Part shown: piece by piece, positions 43,676 through 53,447 of the stretch
Numbering within the stretch: the first letter of the stretch is position 1
Layout of the letters: the number at the start of each line of letters is the position of its first letter
NCBI RefSeq assembly: GCF_003610355.1
Contig: NZ_RAPY01000001.1
Coordinates: forward strand, 62,001-126,000
Reading direction: 5' to 3'
Source: Sphingobacterium detergens
Lineage (GTDB): Bacteria; Bacteroidota; Bacteroidia; Sphingobacteriales; Sphingobacteriaceae
Length of the DNA: 64,000 nt
Notes under the pieces: generated by a model
Databases searched by the model: none
Told to the model about the DNA's origin: nothing
The model's input: only the letters and a program-made list of their open reading frames with translations
Translations under genes and position numbers: made by a program

Positions 43676-46345
43676 ATGAAAAAATACGAAGTATTTTTCC
43701 AGTGCTCGCTATTGCTTTTTTTTCTGTGGAGCAGTATTCTTTTTGCTTCTGCCCAGGAGGGCCCAGTGCCCAAAGTGTTTCAAAATGAATCCGCTGGGCA
43801 AAACTTGGAGAAAGATTATTATTTTCCGGCAGGAAGCCGTTTTGTGACAAACATCCCCACGCCAAGTCAATTTTTCAATCATCAAATCGGTCATAGTCAT
43901 ACCCGTTATGACCAGATTGTTGATTATTTTAAGATACTTGAGCAACGTTCCGGCCGGATAAAGATAGATACGATTGGTCGTACCTGGGAAGGGAGACCGC
44001 TGATCGTGCTGAAAGCTTCTTCACCCGACAACATACGCAATAGTGAACAAATTCGTCAACAGCATATCGAAACGATTAACAAAGCAAAAGAGAACCGGAT
44101 CGTATCTAATGAAACACAGCCCGCATTGGTATTTTTGGGTTTTAGTGTGCACGGTAACGAAACCTCAGCTGCCGAAGCATCTATTTTAACCGCTTATTAC
44201 CTAGCGGCTGCCGAAGACCCAGTTGTTGCGACCTCACTTGCAAAGGGAATATTTTTTATAGACCCAGTTCGTAATCCAGATGGTTATGATCGTTATGTCA
44301 ATTGGGTCAATGCTAATGCAGCATTTCCACCAAACGGAAGCCCTCTGGATAGAGAGCACAACGAAGTTTGGCCCGGAGGCCGAACAAATCACTATTGGTT
44401 TGACTTAAACCGCGATTGGATCAATCAGGTAAATCCCGAAAGTAAGGCGCGTGTCAGCTACTTTCAACATTGGCTGCCCCATTTTCAAGGCGACTTCCAT
44501 GAGATGGGAGCAGCATCTTCCTTCTTCTTCGAACCCACAAAGACCGATGCTCAAGAATCTCCCTTAGTCCCTAAAAGTACATATCAGCTAAATCAGAAAC
44601 TTGCTACTTATTATGCGAAGGCATTGGATGAAATAGGATCTTTTTATTTCACCAAAGAACAATTTGATAATATTAATCCAACCTATGGATCTACTTATCC
44701 TGATCATGTCGGAAGCTTAGGAATCCTCTTTGAGCAAGCAAGTCCACGAGGCCTCTTTCAAAAAACAAGCAATGGTGATCTAACTTACCCCTTTGCTATT
44801 CGAAACCACTTCAGAATAGCCTTGGCGAGCATTACAGCATCTATTGATCATCGTACGACACTTTTGGAAAATCAACTGAGATTCTTCCAGTCGGCGTTCG
44901 AATTAGCTCAAAAAGATCCGGTTAAAGGTTACTTGGTAGATCTAAAGTACAATAATAACACAGCAGCACATTTCAAGGAACTTCTTGCCAGGCATCAAAT
45001 CCGCTACCTAACGAACAATCGTGACCGTAAGGTAGATGGTAAAGATTTTGAGAAAGGAACTTCCATCATTATTCCGACGGCGCAGGCAAACTATCGGCTG
45101 GTCAAAGTCATCTTTGACGAAACCAAAACATATGTGGACAGCGTTTTTTATGATGGCTCGGGCAATTCCATTGCTTACCTCTATGGCTTCTCTTATGCTA
45201 GTCTAAAACAAGGGGTGGACAACGGAGAGAGCGATCAAAGTTCTGCTATCAATCCGCACGCTATTGCCCTGACAAGGAGTAATTATGCTTATCTCGTAGA
45301 CTGGCGGCAGGAGGGAGCAGCTTGGTTGTTATCCCAATTGCTACAGCGCGGCATCCTTGTTAAGTCCGCTAGCAGTCCCTTTGAACTATCTGATCAGGGC
45401 AGGACAATAGGGTTTGATTATGGAAGTCTGCTGATTCCCATACAAGGTCAGCCCATCTCAGCAGATGAATTATTTGATCTCTTACAGAAATTGAATAAAA
45501 GAGGAAATATAACGATTGCATCCGCTTCCACGGGATACAGCGGAAAGGGAATAGATCTCGGAAGTAGTGGATTTAAAAGCCTCGCACCTCAAAATGCATT
45601 GCTTTTAACCGGAAATGGGATTAGTGCTTATGAGGCCGGAGAAGTGTGGTATACATTTGAGCGCCAATTGGAACAGCCGATCTTACGGTTAAATCTTGAT
45701 CAATTCAGTCGTGTAAACCTCGAGGAATATCAAGTACTTGTATTGGCTAGCGGCGAGTACACCGGATTGAGTTCGGCGGCTATTGAGCGTATCCGTGCTT
45801 GGGTAAAAAATGGGGGAACATTAATTGCTTTTGGACGTACTGGACAATGGCTTGCAGGACAAAAGATTGCTTCTTTTCAATTTCTTGACGGAAGGAGCGA
45901 TAGTGTAGTGCCGAAAGAGGAAAAACCAACGAAAACAAAGGAACGTTTTGATTATGCTTCCGCCCAAGGTCGGGAAGGAACAAAACGTATTGGTGGAACC
46001 TATTTTAACACTGAAATTGACAGAACCCATCCCATCGGTTATGGTTACACCCAGAAAACAAAGCCTGTTTACCGCAACCACACTCTTTTTGTTGAGCTAG
46101 GTGACCAGGCCTATAATAATGTTGCAATTTATAGCAAGTCTCCCTTATTAAATGGATACGCATCGGCCGAAAACCAAAAGAGCATCACAGGTACAGCCAG
46201 CATTATCGTAGAAAATAGTGGGAATGGACGTATTGTATATTTTGTTGACGATCCCTTATTCCGAGGTATTTCCTTTGGCAATGCACGCAGCTTTTTTAAT
46301 GCGGTCTTGCTCGGACAGGTTCTTCAATCTGGGATAAGAAGATAA
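43676..46345 (+). CDS. Secreted M14-family zinc carboxypeptidase
   Basis: 889 residues with a signal peptide (cleavage near LFASAQ). The zinc site is H159-G-N-E162 in SVHGNETS with His275 in GDFHEMG; Glu353 in LFEQASPRG is the likely catalytic base. The peptidase domain covers about residues 75-400. The C-terminal half contains a type 1 glutamine-amidotransferase-like region (LLLTGNGISAYEAGEVWYTFE, VLVLASGEYTGLSS), as in other long Bacteroidota M14 proteins. It is the first gene of the operon behind the leader and probably trims peptides to be imported by the SusCD pair. Confidence 0.88.
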   Translation: MKKYEVFFQCSLLLFFLWSSILFASAQEGPVPKVFQNESAGQNLEKDYYFPAGSRFVTNIPTPSQFFNHQIGHSHTRYDQIVDYFKILEQRSGRIKIDTIGRTWEGRPLIVLKASSPDNIRNSEQIRQQHIETINKAKENRIVSNETQPALVFLGFSVHGNETSAAEASILTAYYLAAAEDPVVATSLAKGIFFIDPVRNPDGYDRYVNWVNANAAFPPNGSPLDREHNEVWPGGRTNHYWFDLNRDWINQVNPESKARVSYFQHWLPHFQGDFHEMGAASSFFFEPTKTDAQESPLVPKSTYQLNQKLATYYAKALDEIGSFYFTKEQFDNINPTYGSTYPDHVGSLGILFEQASPRGLFQKTSNGDLTYPFAIRNHFRIALASITASIDHRTTLLENQLRFFQSAFELAQKDPVKGYLVDLKYNNNTAAHFKELLARHQIRYLTNNRDRKVDGKDFEKGTSIIIPTAQANYRLVKVIFDETKTYVDSVFYDGSGNSIAYLYGFSYASLKQGVDNGESDQSSAINPHAIALTRSNYAYLVDWRQEGAAWLLSQLLQRGILVKSASSPFELSDQGRTIGFDYGSLLIPIQGQPISADELFDLLQKLNKRGNITIASASTGYSGKGIDLGSSGFKSLAPQNALLLTGNGISAYEAGEVWYTFERQLEQPILRLNLDQFSRVNLEEYQVLVLASGEYTGLSSAAIERIRAWVKNGGTLIAFGRTGQWLAGQKIASFQFLDGRSDSVVPKEEKPTKTKERFDYASAQGREGTKRIGGTYFNTEIDRTHPIGYGYTQKTKPVYRNHTLFVELGDQAYNNVAIYSKSPLLNGYASAENQKSITGTASIIVENSGNGRIVYFVDDPLFRGISFGNARSFFNAVLLGQVLQSGIRR

Positions 46346-46558
46346 ACGATTACAAACTAACAACGAATAAAATAGGATAAAACTATGATTTATTCAATGG
46401 AGAGTGAGGAGTTCATAAATATAGCTAAAAAGCAAAATATCCATGAATAATCCTACCGGAAAATGAATATATCAGGCAGTTTTATTAGAAAAAGCAAACT
46501 GGGCATAGTGATTTCATTTATACCAGTGAAAATAAACACTCCTAAATAATTTAAATAG

Positions 46559-47557
46559 ATGAAAAATAAACTGACATTATTTACTGTTTCGATGCTGTTT
46601 CTTGCCACACAGGCATCGGCCCAAAAAGTAGCAGCGCTACGTTTAACTGGAAAAATAGAAGGATTGAAAGAAGGTAAAATATATCTTCAACAATACGATA
46701 ATAAAGTATTTAAGACGATTGATTCAGCTTTAGTCCACAACGGTCGATTTAGTTTCGGGACTCAAGTGCAGTTACCCGAACTCTATGGTCTGAAGTTGAA
46801 TGAAGAAGGCCATCCCGTCCAACTTTTCTTGGAGGATGCTCCAATTGAAGTGCTCATCCAGTATGGAGAAAATGGCGATCATGCTACTGTGAGAGGGTCA
46901 AAAGCTCAAGATTATTTTGAGCGCGCAAATAAAGAGCAACGTAAGTATACTGCTAAGCAGTTTATTGAAGCGGATCCCAAATCTATTGTCGCTGCGTATG
47001 CATTGTTCCGTAACTATTCCTATAATCTGTCGCCGGATGAGCTCGAAGAGCATACAAAATTGCTGGATGCCTCATTGCAACAAACACAATATGTGCGCAT
47101 CTTGAAAGATTTAATCTTAAAACAGCGTGCCGTATTGCCGGGGAATAAAGCCTTAGATTTTGTGTCTATTGGTCCCGATGGAAATAAAATAAGATTCAGT
47201 GAGCATCTTGGTAAAGGATACGTATTGCTTGATTTTTGGGCAGCCTGGTGTGGTCCTTGCCGTCGGGAGAATCCCAATATTGTTGCGGCTTTCCAGAAAT
47301 ATAAAAACCATGGATTTAGCGTATTTGGCGTATCACTGGATAAGAAAAAAGCAGATTGGCTAAAAGCCATTAAGGACGATGGATTGGATTGGACTCAGGT
47401 TTCTGATCTTTCGTTCTGGGATACAGAAGCTGCAGCTCTGTATGGTGTCCGTTTTATCCCGAGCAACCTACTTATCGATGAGCATGGTATTATCGTGGCC
47501 CGAAACATTAAAGGCGATGCGCTATTGCAGAAATTAAAGGAAATCTACGGCGAGTAA
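46559..47557 (+). CDS. TlpA-like periplasmic thiol-disulfide protein with DUF4369 domain
   Basis: 332 residues with a signal peptide (ATQASAQ). An N-terminal DUF4369 domain (about 28-125, LTGKIEGLKEGKIYLQQYDN) is followed by a helical stretch and a thioredoxin domain with W-C231-G-P-C234. Proteins of this type commonly accompany SusCD genes. It may reduce disulfides in imported peptides, which fits the Cys-containing leader; that link is inference. It ends 32 bases before SusC. Confidence 0.9.
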   Translation: MKNKLTLFTVSMLFLATQASAQKVAALRLTGKIEGLKEGKIYLQQYDNKVFKTIDSALVHNGRFSFGTQVQLPELYGLKLNEEGHPVQLFLEDAPIEVLIQYGENGDHATVRGSKAQDYFERANKEQRKYTAKQFIEADPKSIVAAYALFRNYSYNLSPDELEEHTKLLDASLQQTQYVRILKDLILKQRAVLPGNKALDFVSIGPDGNKIRFSEHLGKGYVLLDFWAAWCGPCRRENPNIVAAFQKYKNHGFSVFGVSLDKKKADWLKAIKDDGLDWTQVSDLSFWDTEAAALYGVRFIPSNLLIDEHGIIVARNIKGDALLQKLKEIYGE

Positions 47558-47589
47558 AGAACAAACAAAAAACATCAAACAGAAAAACA

Positions 47590-50500
47590 ATGAGAAAATC
47601 AAGCTTGTTTTATTTGCTTCTTTCACTAGCTGGCAGTGGGGCCGTGGTACCTTCCTTCGCACAGGAGCAAACAAAATCTATTATAAATGCTGTACTCAGT
47701 GGTGTTGTGCAGGACGCTGCCACTGGAAAGCCTCTTTCTGGTGCAACCTTAAGTCTAAAGGATGTAACCCATCATGTAAGTACCGATAAATTTGGGAGGT
47801 TTCAATTTGTAACCGGACAGAAATTACCCTTTACAGTGACAATTTCCTTTGTGGGGTATACAAGTCAGACCTTGGTCATAGATCATTCTCCAGTGGTTAT
47901 TGAACTTGAGCCTGTGGATCATACACTTGAGGAGACCGTCGTCGTAGGTTATACTACGGCTAAAAAATCAAGTTATACAGGATCCGTAGCTACCGTAAGT
48001 GGCAAAGAATTAGATAATCTACAGATTACGACAATTGGGAAAGCATTGCAAGGGACGGTGCCTGGGCTACAGTCCATTGCCGCAGCAGGTCAGCCTGGGA
48101 GTGATGCCGAGTTATTTGTCAGGGGTGTAGGCTCTGTAAACGCGTCAACAGCACCGCTTTATGTCGTAGATGGTACCCCCGGGGCCAATCCCAATAGCCT
48201 CAATCCAAAAGATATCCTTTCTATTTCGGTCTTAAAAGATGCGACAGCAAGTGCACTATACGGTTCACGTGGTGCAAATGGCGTCATCGTGATCACAACA
48301 AAATCCGGTGAACTGAACAGTAAGACTGCCGTTAACTTTTCGGCGAATTACGGTTATACAGGGAGGGCCGTGAAAGATTATGAATACCTATCCCAGCAGG
48401 AATATTATGAATTGCAATGGGAAGCAATCCGCAATACGCAGCTCGATCAAGGGAAATCCGCCGGCGATGCTGCCCAGTACGCCACAGATTATTTGGTCGA
48501 TGGTGCGCTTAAAGTAAACATCTTTGGGACTAACTATCCAAAACCTGTGGGACTCGATGGAAAGCTGGTTGCAGGAGCAACATCGCTCTGGAACGATAAC
48601 TGGGGAGAAGCAATTGCCCGAAGGGGGGGACGCCAGCAATATGACCTTAGCTTGAGTGGTGGCGGCGCAAGTACTCGTTATTATCTTTCTGTCGGTTACC
48701 TCAATGAACAAGGCTGGATTCGCACGGCTGATTTCAAGCGGTATAATTTCCGAACAAATATACAATCAAAGGTGAACAACTGGTTTGAAGTTGGTGGGAA
48801 TGTTGCCTTGTCATCAGGCTTTCAACGTGCGCCCACGCAGAGCGATAGCAATACCGGCAACTTCGCTAACTTTCAGCGTTTAGTGTCCGATCTGTATCCC
48901 GTCTATCAGCGCAATCCCGATGGGAGCTATGTGCTGGATGAACAGGGCAATAAGATCTGGGACTATGGGTTATGGCGCCCAACCACAGCTGCGAGTGGTT
49001 CAAATATTTTAGGTAGCGCGGAAAATGCAATTTCCGGTAGCAACAATGAATCAGTTTTGTTGGGGACCAATATCAAAATATCATTTGCGGACAATTTATT
49101 CCTGAAGACCTCGGCCAATATCGACTACCGAAACACGAGTTCACATACCTATTCGCATTCGTACTATAGTACCGGTGTCCTTACAGATGGAGCGGGATCC
49201 GCAAGCCGAAGTTCGAGCCGTACACTCAACTATACGGTCAATAGCTTTCTGAACTATGCGACTACATTTGGTAATAAACATAGCATTAGTGCGCTGGTCG
49301 GTCCCGAAATCTATGTAGAGGGAGCTTCTTCACTATCAGGTAACCGCACGGGCTTCCAGGTGCTTGGTAAAACGGAACCATCCGCAGGGACACTGAGTGG
49401 TGTTTTTAACGGGACTTCTTCCGATTATAAGCTCGCAAGCTGGCTGGGACAGGTAAATTATGATTATCTGGATCGCTACCATTTTTCTACAAGCTACCGT
49501 AGAGACGGTTCATCCCGCTTCAGTAAGCAATCACGTTGGGGTAACTTCTGGTCTGTCGGTGCCGCCTGGAATGTCAAAAAAGAATCCTTCCTGAAAGAAA
49601 TCAGCACGATTAACAACCTGAATCTACGGGCGAGTTATGGAGCTCAGGGAAATGATAAAGTTGGTAACTATGCTTATGGTGGATTCTATTCCATTTATAA
49701 CAGTTTGGACAATTTGGGGCTTTTACCCTCTGATTTACCTACACCAGACTTAAAATGGGAAACAAATCTTAATCTCAACATCGGCGCTGATATCGCTTTA
49801 TTTAACAATCGGTTGGTAGCACAGATTGATGTCTATGATCGGAAGTCAAAAGACCTGCTTTTCCAAAAGCCACTTTCACCGTCTACAGGTTATAGCGGGA
49901 TTGACGCCAATATCGGCTCATTGAGCAACCGCGGAATTGATGGGCAGATTACCGGTGTGCCTATTCGAAACAAAGATTTCAGATGGTCTATTACGGCAAA
50001 TGTGGGACACTATAAAAATAAAATCACCAAACTACCACAAAAAGAAATTCTCACCGGATCCATTGGGCAGTATGGTAACACGAAAAAAATGGTTGAAGGT
50101 GGTTCCATCTATGATTTTTATATCAAGGAATGGGCTGGAGTAGATCCGGAGACTGGCAAGGCAACCTGGTATAAAGATGTAAAAGATGCAACAGGAAATA
50201 TAACTGGGCGCACGACGACAACGAATCAAAATGAAGCAACATTTTATTTTGAAGGAAGTTCATTACCAGATCTTTATGGTGGTGTTAGTAACAACTTTAG
50301 TTACAAAGGAATAGATTTTTCTTTCTTGTTTTCCTATAGTCTAGGAGGAAAAATCTTTGATGGTGATCAACCCATGATTATGCATGTGGGTTCAGCACCG
50401 GGGCGAAGCTGGTCCAAGGAGGCCCTCAATAGATGGACACCCGAAAATAGAGATACCGATTTCCCTCGATTGTCTTACGTGACTGATTCCTGGAATAGTA

Positions 50501-50751
50501 TTCCCTCCACACGTTTTCTACGGAGTGCAAGCTATGGACGCCTAAAGAATTTGAGCTTAAGCTATACTATTCCGCGTAATCTAGTGTCAAAATGGTCTCT
50601 TTCCGATGTCCGGATACGTTTTGTAGGTGAAAATCTATTGACGTTCTATGGAACTCAGGGCCTGGACCCAGAGCAAACGGTAGGTGGAGTTACCTACTAT
50701 CGCTACCCGGCACAGAAGTCATACGCTCTGGTCCTCAATGTTTCCTTTTAA
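47590..50751 (+). CDS. SusC/RagA TonB-dependent receptor
   Basis: 1053 residues: signal peptide (PSFAQ), carboxypeptidase-regulatory-like domain (about 38-115, LSGVVQDAATGKPLSGATLSL), TonB-box-like EETVVVGY, plug (LYVVDGTPGANPNSLNPKDIL, LKDATASALYGSRGANGVIVITT) and beta-barrel with the usual aromatic C-terminus. There is no STN domain, so unlike the locus at 13943-20735 it is not wired to a FecR/sigma pair. SusD follows after 19 bases. Confidence 0.95.
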   Translation: MRKSSLFYLLLSLAGSGAVVPSFAQEQTKSIINAVLSGVVQDAATGKPLSGATLSLKDVTHHVSTDKFGRFQFVTGQKLPFTVTISFVGYTSQTLVIDHSPVVIELEPVDHTLEETVVVGYTTAKKSSYTGSVATVSGKELDNLQITTIGKALQGTVPGLQSIAAAGQPGSDAELFVRGVGSVNASTAPLYVVDGTPGANPNSLNPKDILSISVLKDATASALYGSRGANGVIVITTKSGELNSKTAVNFSANYGYTGRAVKDYEYLSQQEYYELQWEAIRNTQLDQGKSAGDAAQYATDYLVDGALKVNIFGTNYPKPVGLDGKLVAGATSLWNDNWGEAIARRGGRQQYDLSLSGGGASTRYYLSVGYLNEQGWIRTADFKRYNFRTNIQSKVNNWFEVGGNVALSSGFQRAPTQSDSNTGNFANFQRLVSDLYPVYQRNPDGSYVLDEQGNKIWDYGLWRPTTAASGSNILGSAENAISGSNNESVLLGTNIKISFADNLFLKTSANIDYRNTSSHTYSHSYYSTGVLTDGAGSASRSSSRTLNYTVNSFLNYATTFGNKHSISALVGPEIYVEGASSLSGNRTGFQVLGKTEPSAGTLSGVFNGTSSDYKLASWLGQVNYDYLDRYHFSTSYRRDGSSRFSKQSRWGNFWSVGAAWNVKKESFLKEISTINNLNLRASYGAQGNDKVGNYAYGGFYSIYNSLDNLGLLPSDLPTPDLKWETNLNLNIGADIALFNNRLVAQIDVYDRKSKDLLFQKPLSPSTGYSGIDANIGSLSNRGIDGQITGVPIRNKDFRWSITANVGHYKNKITKLPQKEILTGSIGQYGNTKKMVEGGSIYDFYIKEWAGVDPETGKATWYKDVKDATGNITGRTTTTNQNEATFYFEGSSLPDLYGGVSNNFSYKGIDFSFLFSYSLGGKIFDGDQPMIMHVGSAPGRSWSKEALNRWTPENRDTDFPRLSYVTDSWNSIPSTRFLRSASYGRLKNLSLSYTIPRNLVSKWSLSDVRIRFVGENLLTFYGTQGLDPEQTVGGVTYYRYPAQKSYALVLNVSF

Positions 50752-50770
50752 CACGCATATTTGATTTATT

Positions 50771-52273
50771 ATGAAATTAAAATATATCACTATCATTTTT
50801 CCTTTATTGGCACTCTCATCCTGCCGTGACAGTTTCTTCGAGACTGCTCCTGCAACCCAGATTACGACTCCCGAGGTATTTTCTTCAGAGAATAATATTG
50901 ATGCCTTTATCAACGGATCAATCCGCTTTTTGATGGAAAATAGCACCTCTCAAGACAATCCTGGACTCCCGACCATATTCCTCACACATGAAGTGATGGG
51001 AGAGGACGCTATTGCACGTGACGGCCGTTATGGTTTTCGGGACTCATATCCCTATAAAGATCCTTTTGACAACACCACTCGCCGGGCGCTTTTCTTTTGG
51101 ACCTTGCAATATAAATCTATTGACCATGCCAATAATCTGATAGCCAATGTGAAAATTGACGATAACAGTAAAGAAAGCTTAAAACACCTCAAGGGGCAAG
51201 CCTATGCCTTGAGGGGATTGAATTATCTCAATCTCGTACGTCAGTACCAGTTTACCTATGCGAAAGACCCAAATGTCAAGGCAATACCGATTTATACCGA
51301 ACCGACGACACCAACGACGGTTCCCAAACCACTGGCTACAGTAAAGGAAGTTTATGAGCAGGTTATTTCCGATTTGAAAGAAGCCGAAAAATTATTGGCG
51401 GGTTTCAACCGGAAAGTGAAGAACAGACTCGACCTCAATGTCGTTTATGGTCTACTGGCTAGAACATATTTGACACAGGAAAATTGGGCGCAAGCACGTG
51501 ATTATGCAGCAAAAGCACGTGTCGGTTATCCGATTATGACGGCAGAGCAGTACAAGGAAGGATTTAACGATGTCAGCAATCCGGAGTGGATCTGGGGACA
51601 CCCACAGACCGCAACCCAAAATTTGGGTGGAGCTTCTTTCTTAGCCTATATTGAGACAACTCCCTACGCAACAGATGCCAAAGGTGTAAATCTATATTTT
51701 GGTTATAATAGCATTATTCCTGACCCCAATTTTATCAGCTTATTTACAGCTGCTGATGTGCGTAAATCGCTTTTTGAGATTGCGAAGCAACCTGCTGAGG
51801 CGATCTATCGTTCTTATCGTTACCGTAAGTTTAGAAATAAGCACCCTAACCGTGATGGACATATCGTTTTAATGCGATCATCTGAACAGCTGCTTATCGA
51901 AGCCGAGAGTAGAGCTCGCCTGGACGATGTAAAAGGCGCTATAGACCTCCTGAACGAATTAAGACGTAAACGGACTTTGCAAGATCTCGATGTCGCAAAT
52001 TTTGATAAAGCAAAGGCGGTACAGGAAGTTTTATTGGAGCGCCGTAAAGAATTATGGGGTGAGGGTTTCCGTCTTTACGATATTCTTCGGACGCAGACGG
52101 CGCCTGTACGTCGCGAGGCTAATGAGACCTTTGTGGATGATGCTGGAAAGACAGTAGCAGTAATGGGACATTATATTCTCAAGTTTCCAGATGGATCTAA
52201 CTTATCTCCAAATAGCAAATATTTTTTATTTCCAATACCTCTAAACGAACTGAATAATAACCCAAATTTGTAA
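50771..52273 (+). CDS. SusD/RagB family outer-membrane lipoprotein
   Basis: 500 residues with lipobox LLALSSC (Cys18). Typical parts include QAYALRGLNYLNLVRQYQF, YGLLARTYLTQENWAQARDYA, EQLLIEAESRARLDD, RRKELWGEGFRLYDILR and a C-terminal FPIPLNELNNNPNL. It binds substrate at the surface for the SusC encoded upstream and closes the operon before a strong terminator. Confidence 0.94.
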   Translation: MKLKYITIIFPLLALSSCRDSFFETAPATQITTPEVFSSENNIDAFINGSIRFLMENSTSQDNPGLPTIFLTHEVMGEDAIARDGRYGFRDSYPYKDPFDNTTRRALFFWTLQYKSIDHANNLIANVKIDDNSKESLKHLKGQAYALRGLNYLNLVRQYQFTYAKDPNVKAIPIYTEPTTPTTVPKPLATVKEVYEQVISDLKEAEKLLAGFNRKVKNRLDLNVVYGLLARTYLTQENWAQARDYAAKARVGYPIMTAEQYKEGFNDVSNPEWIWGHPQTATQNLGGASFLAYIETTPYATDAKGVNLYFGYNSIIPDPNFISLFTAADVRKSLFEIAKQPAEAIYRSYRYRKFRNKHPNRDGHIVLMRSSEQLLIEAESRARLDDVKGAIDLLNELRRKRTLQDLDVANFDKAKAVQEVLLERRKELWGEGFRLYDILRTQTAPVRREANETFVDDAGKTVAVMGHYILKFPDGSNLSPNSKYFLFPIPLNELNNNPNL

Positions 52274-52308
52274 AACTAATCAATCGTCAGTTGCTTATAG
52301 GAGTTCCT

Positions 52309-52348
52309 AAAAGGCCACTTAGAAAAACACTAAGTGGCCTTTTATTTA
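52309..52348. terminator. Strong intrinsic terminator after SusD
   Basis: Perfect 14-bp arms AAAAGGCCACTTAG and CTAAGTGGCCTTTT around a 7-base loop, then TATTT. It can also serve the convergent gene at 52476. Confidence 0.9.
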
Positions 52349-52475
52349 AATGCTTTATTTTAAAAGAAGCTAGCTATCAAATCAGGGAATGAGCCTGCCG
52401 TTGGTCATTTGTTCCATTTATTGATCAAGACGAATTTCTTCTGCTTAATGAATAAGCTAGCAAGCGAGATTTAGC

Positions 52476-53267
52476 TTATTCTTTTTTTAATAAGAGTGCT
52501 ATATCCTGTTTTGCGAGAACATGACCTTTATTGACAATATTACTTCTTAGATAAAGAAAACATTGGTCATTATGGTCGAGTTTACCAATAGTCAGTTTTA
52601 CCGATTTTATATCGAGCGTGTTAATTTCCGATGGATCCATCTTATCGGGGTCTGCAATTAGTTGTCCGTCTTTCCTAATTTCTTCAAAATCCCAGGAGTA
52701 TCCCTTCCATGGTCCCGCAACTAGTGTTGTATTTTTGCTGTCCATGATGCGTTGACTTTTGTATTTCAAGGGTATACTGTCAATCATGATCGTATAGTCC
52801 TTAAGGTGAATTGTGAGCTCCTTTAAATAATGTGGAAAGTCTTCGGGCTCGAAATAAATGCTGTTGTCTTTGTGAATGATCTTAAGCTTTACGATCCCTA
52901 TTTTGTCTATTTTTGCCGATTGTGAAACTTGTATAAATACCGCGTACTCCTGTTCGCTAATGCCTAGATTTTTGTGATATGGCATAAGTTCCCCAGGTTT
53001 TAATCCGCTCATTGTTTTTAGAAACCAATCTTGGTTCTGTTGAATGGCAAGTTTCATTTTTTTGAGAATTTCCGACTCAGCGGCATTCAAAGGAGGGGAT
53101 CCCAACACCTCTACAATATAGTTGCCCTCAGGAAGTAATGTGTCAACGAATTTAAGTGCCATTACCGTGCTGTCTGTTTTAGTCCTCTCTTGAGCAAATC
53201 CATTCACGGAAAATAGTAGGGTAGTTATGGAGGCGATGAAAGAAAGATATCTACGGAGAAATGTCAT
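52476..53267 (-). CDS. Hypothetical secreted protein
   Basis: 263 residues with a signal peptide ending near NGFAQ. The mature part is an alpha+beta protein with many charged residues and no motif I recognise. It converges on the SusD gene and is not part of that operon. Confidence 0.6.
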   Translation of the reverse strand: MTFLRRYLSFIASITTLLFSVNGFAQERTKTDSTVMALKFVDTLLPEGNYIVEVLGSPPLNAAESEILKKMKLAIQQNQDWFLKTMSGLKPGELMPYHKNLGISEQEYAVFIQVSQSAKIDKIGIVKLKIIHKDNSIYFEPEDFPHYLKELTIHLKDYTIMIDSIPLKYKSQRIMDSKNTTLVAGPWKGYSWDFEEIRKDGQLIADPDKMDPSEINTLDIKSVKLTIGKLDHNDQCFLYLRSNIVNKGHVLAKQDIALLLKKE

Positions 53268-53413
53268 GTTGAACTTGAGCTTTTGTAAACGTTATAGGCG
53301 TTTAAGTTACAGCTTAATTCTGATAAATAAGAAGCTGAAAAGGAATCACATCATAGGAAATGGCAAGAGAACTTGCTGAAAGTACATTTAACAATTTGAT
53401 AATACCTGATTAT

Positions 53414-53421
53414 TAACTTTG
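53414..53421 (+). promoter_or_regulatory. Putative -7 element of the second AraC-type gene
   Basis: TAACTTTG matches TAnnTTTG, 27 bases before the GTG start at 53448. A TTTG at 53395-53398 could be a -33 element, at somewhat short spacing. Confidence 0.5.
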
Positions 53422-53447
53422 CAGAACAGCTTAATTAGATTAAGAAC

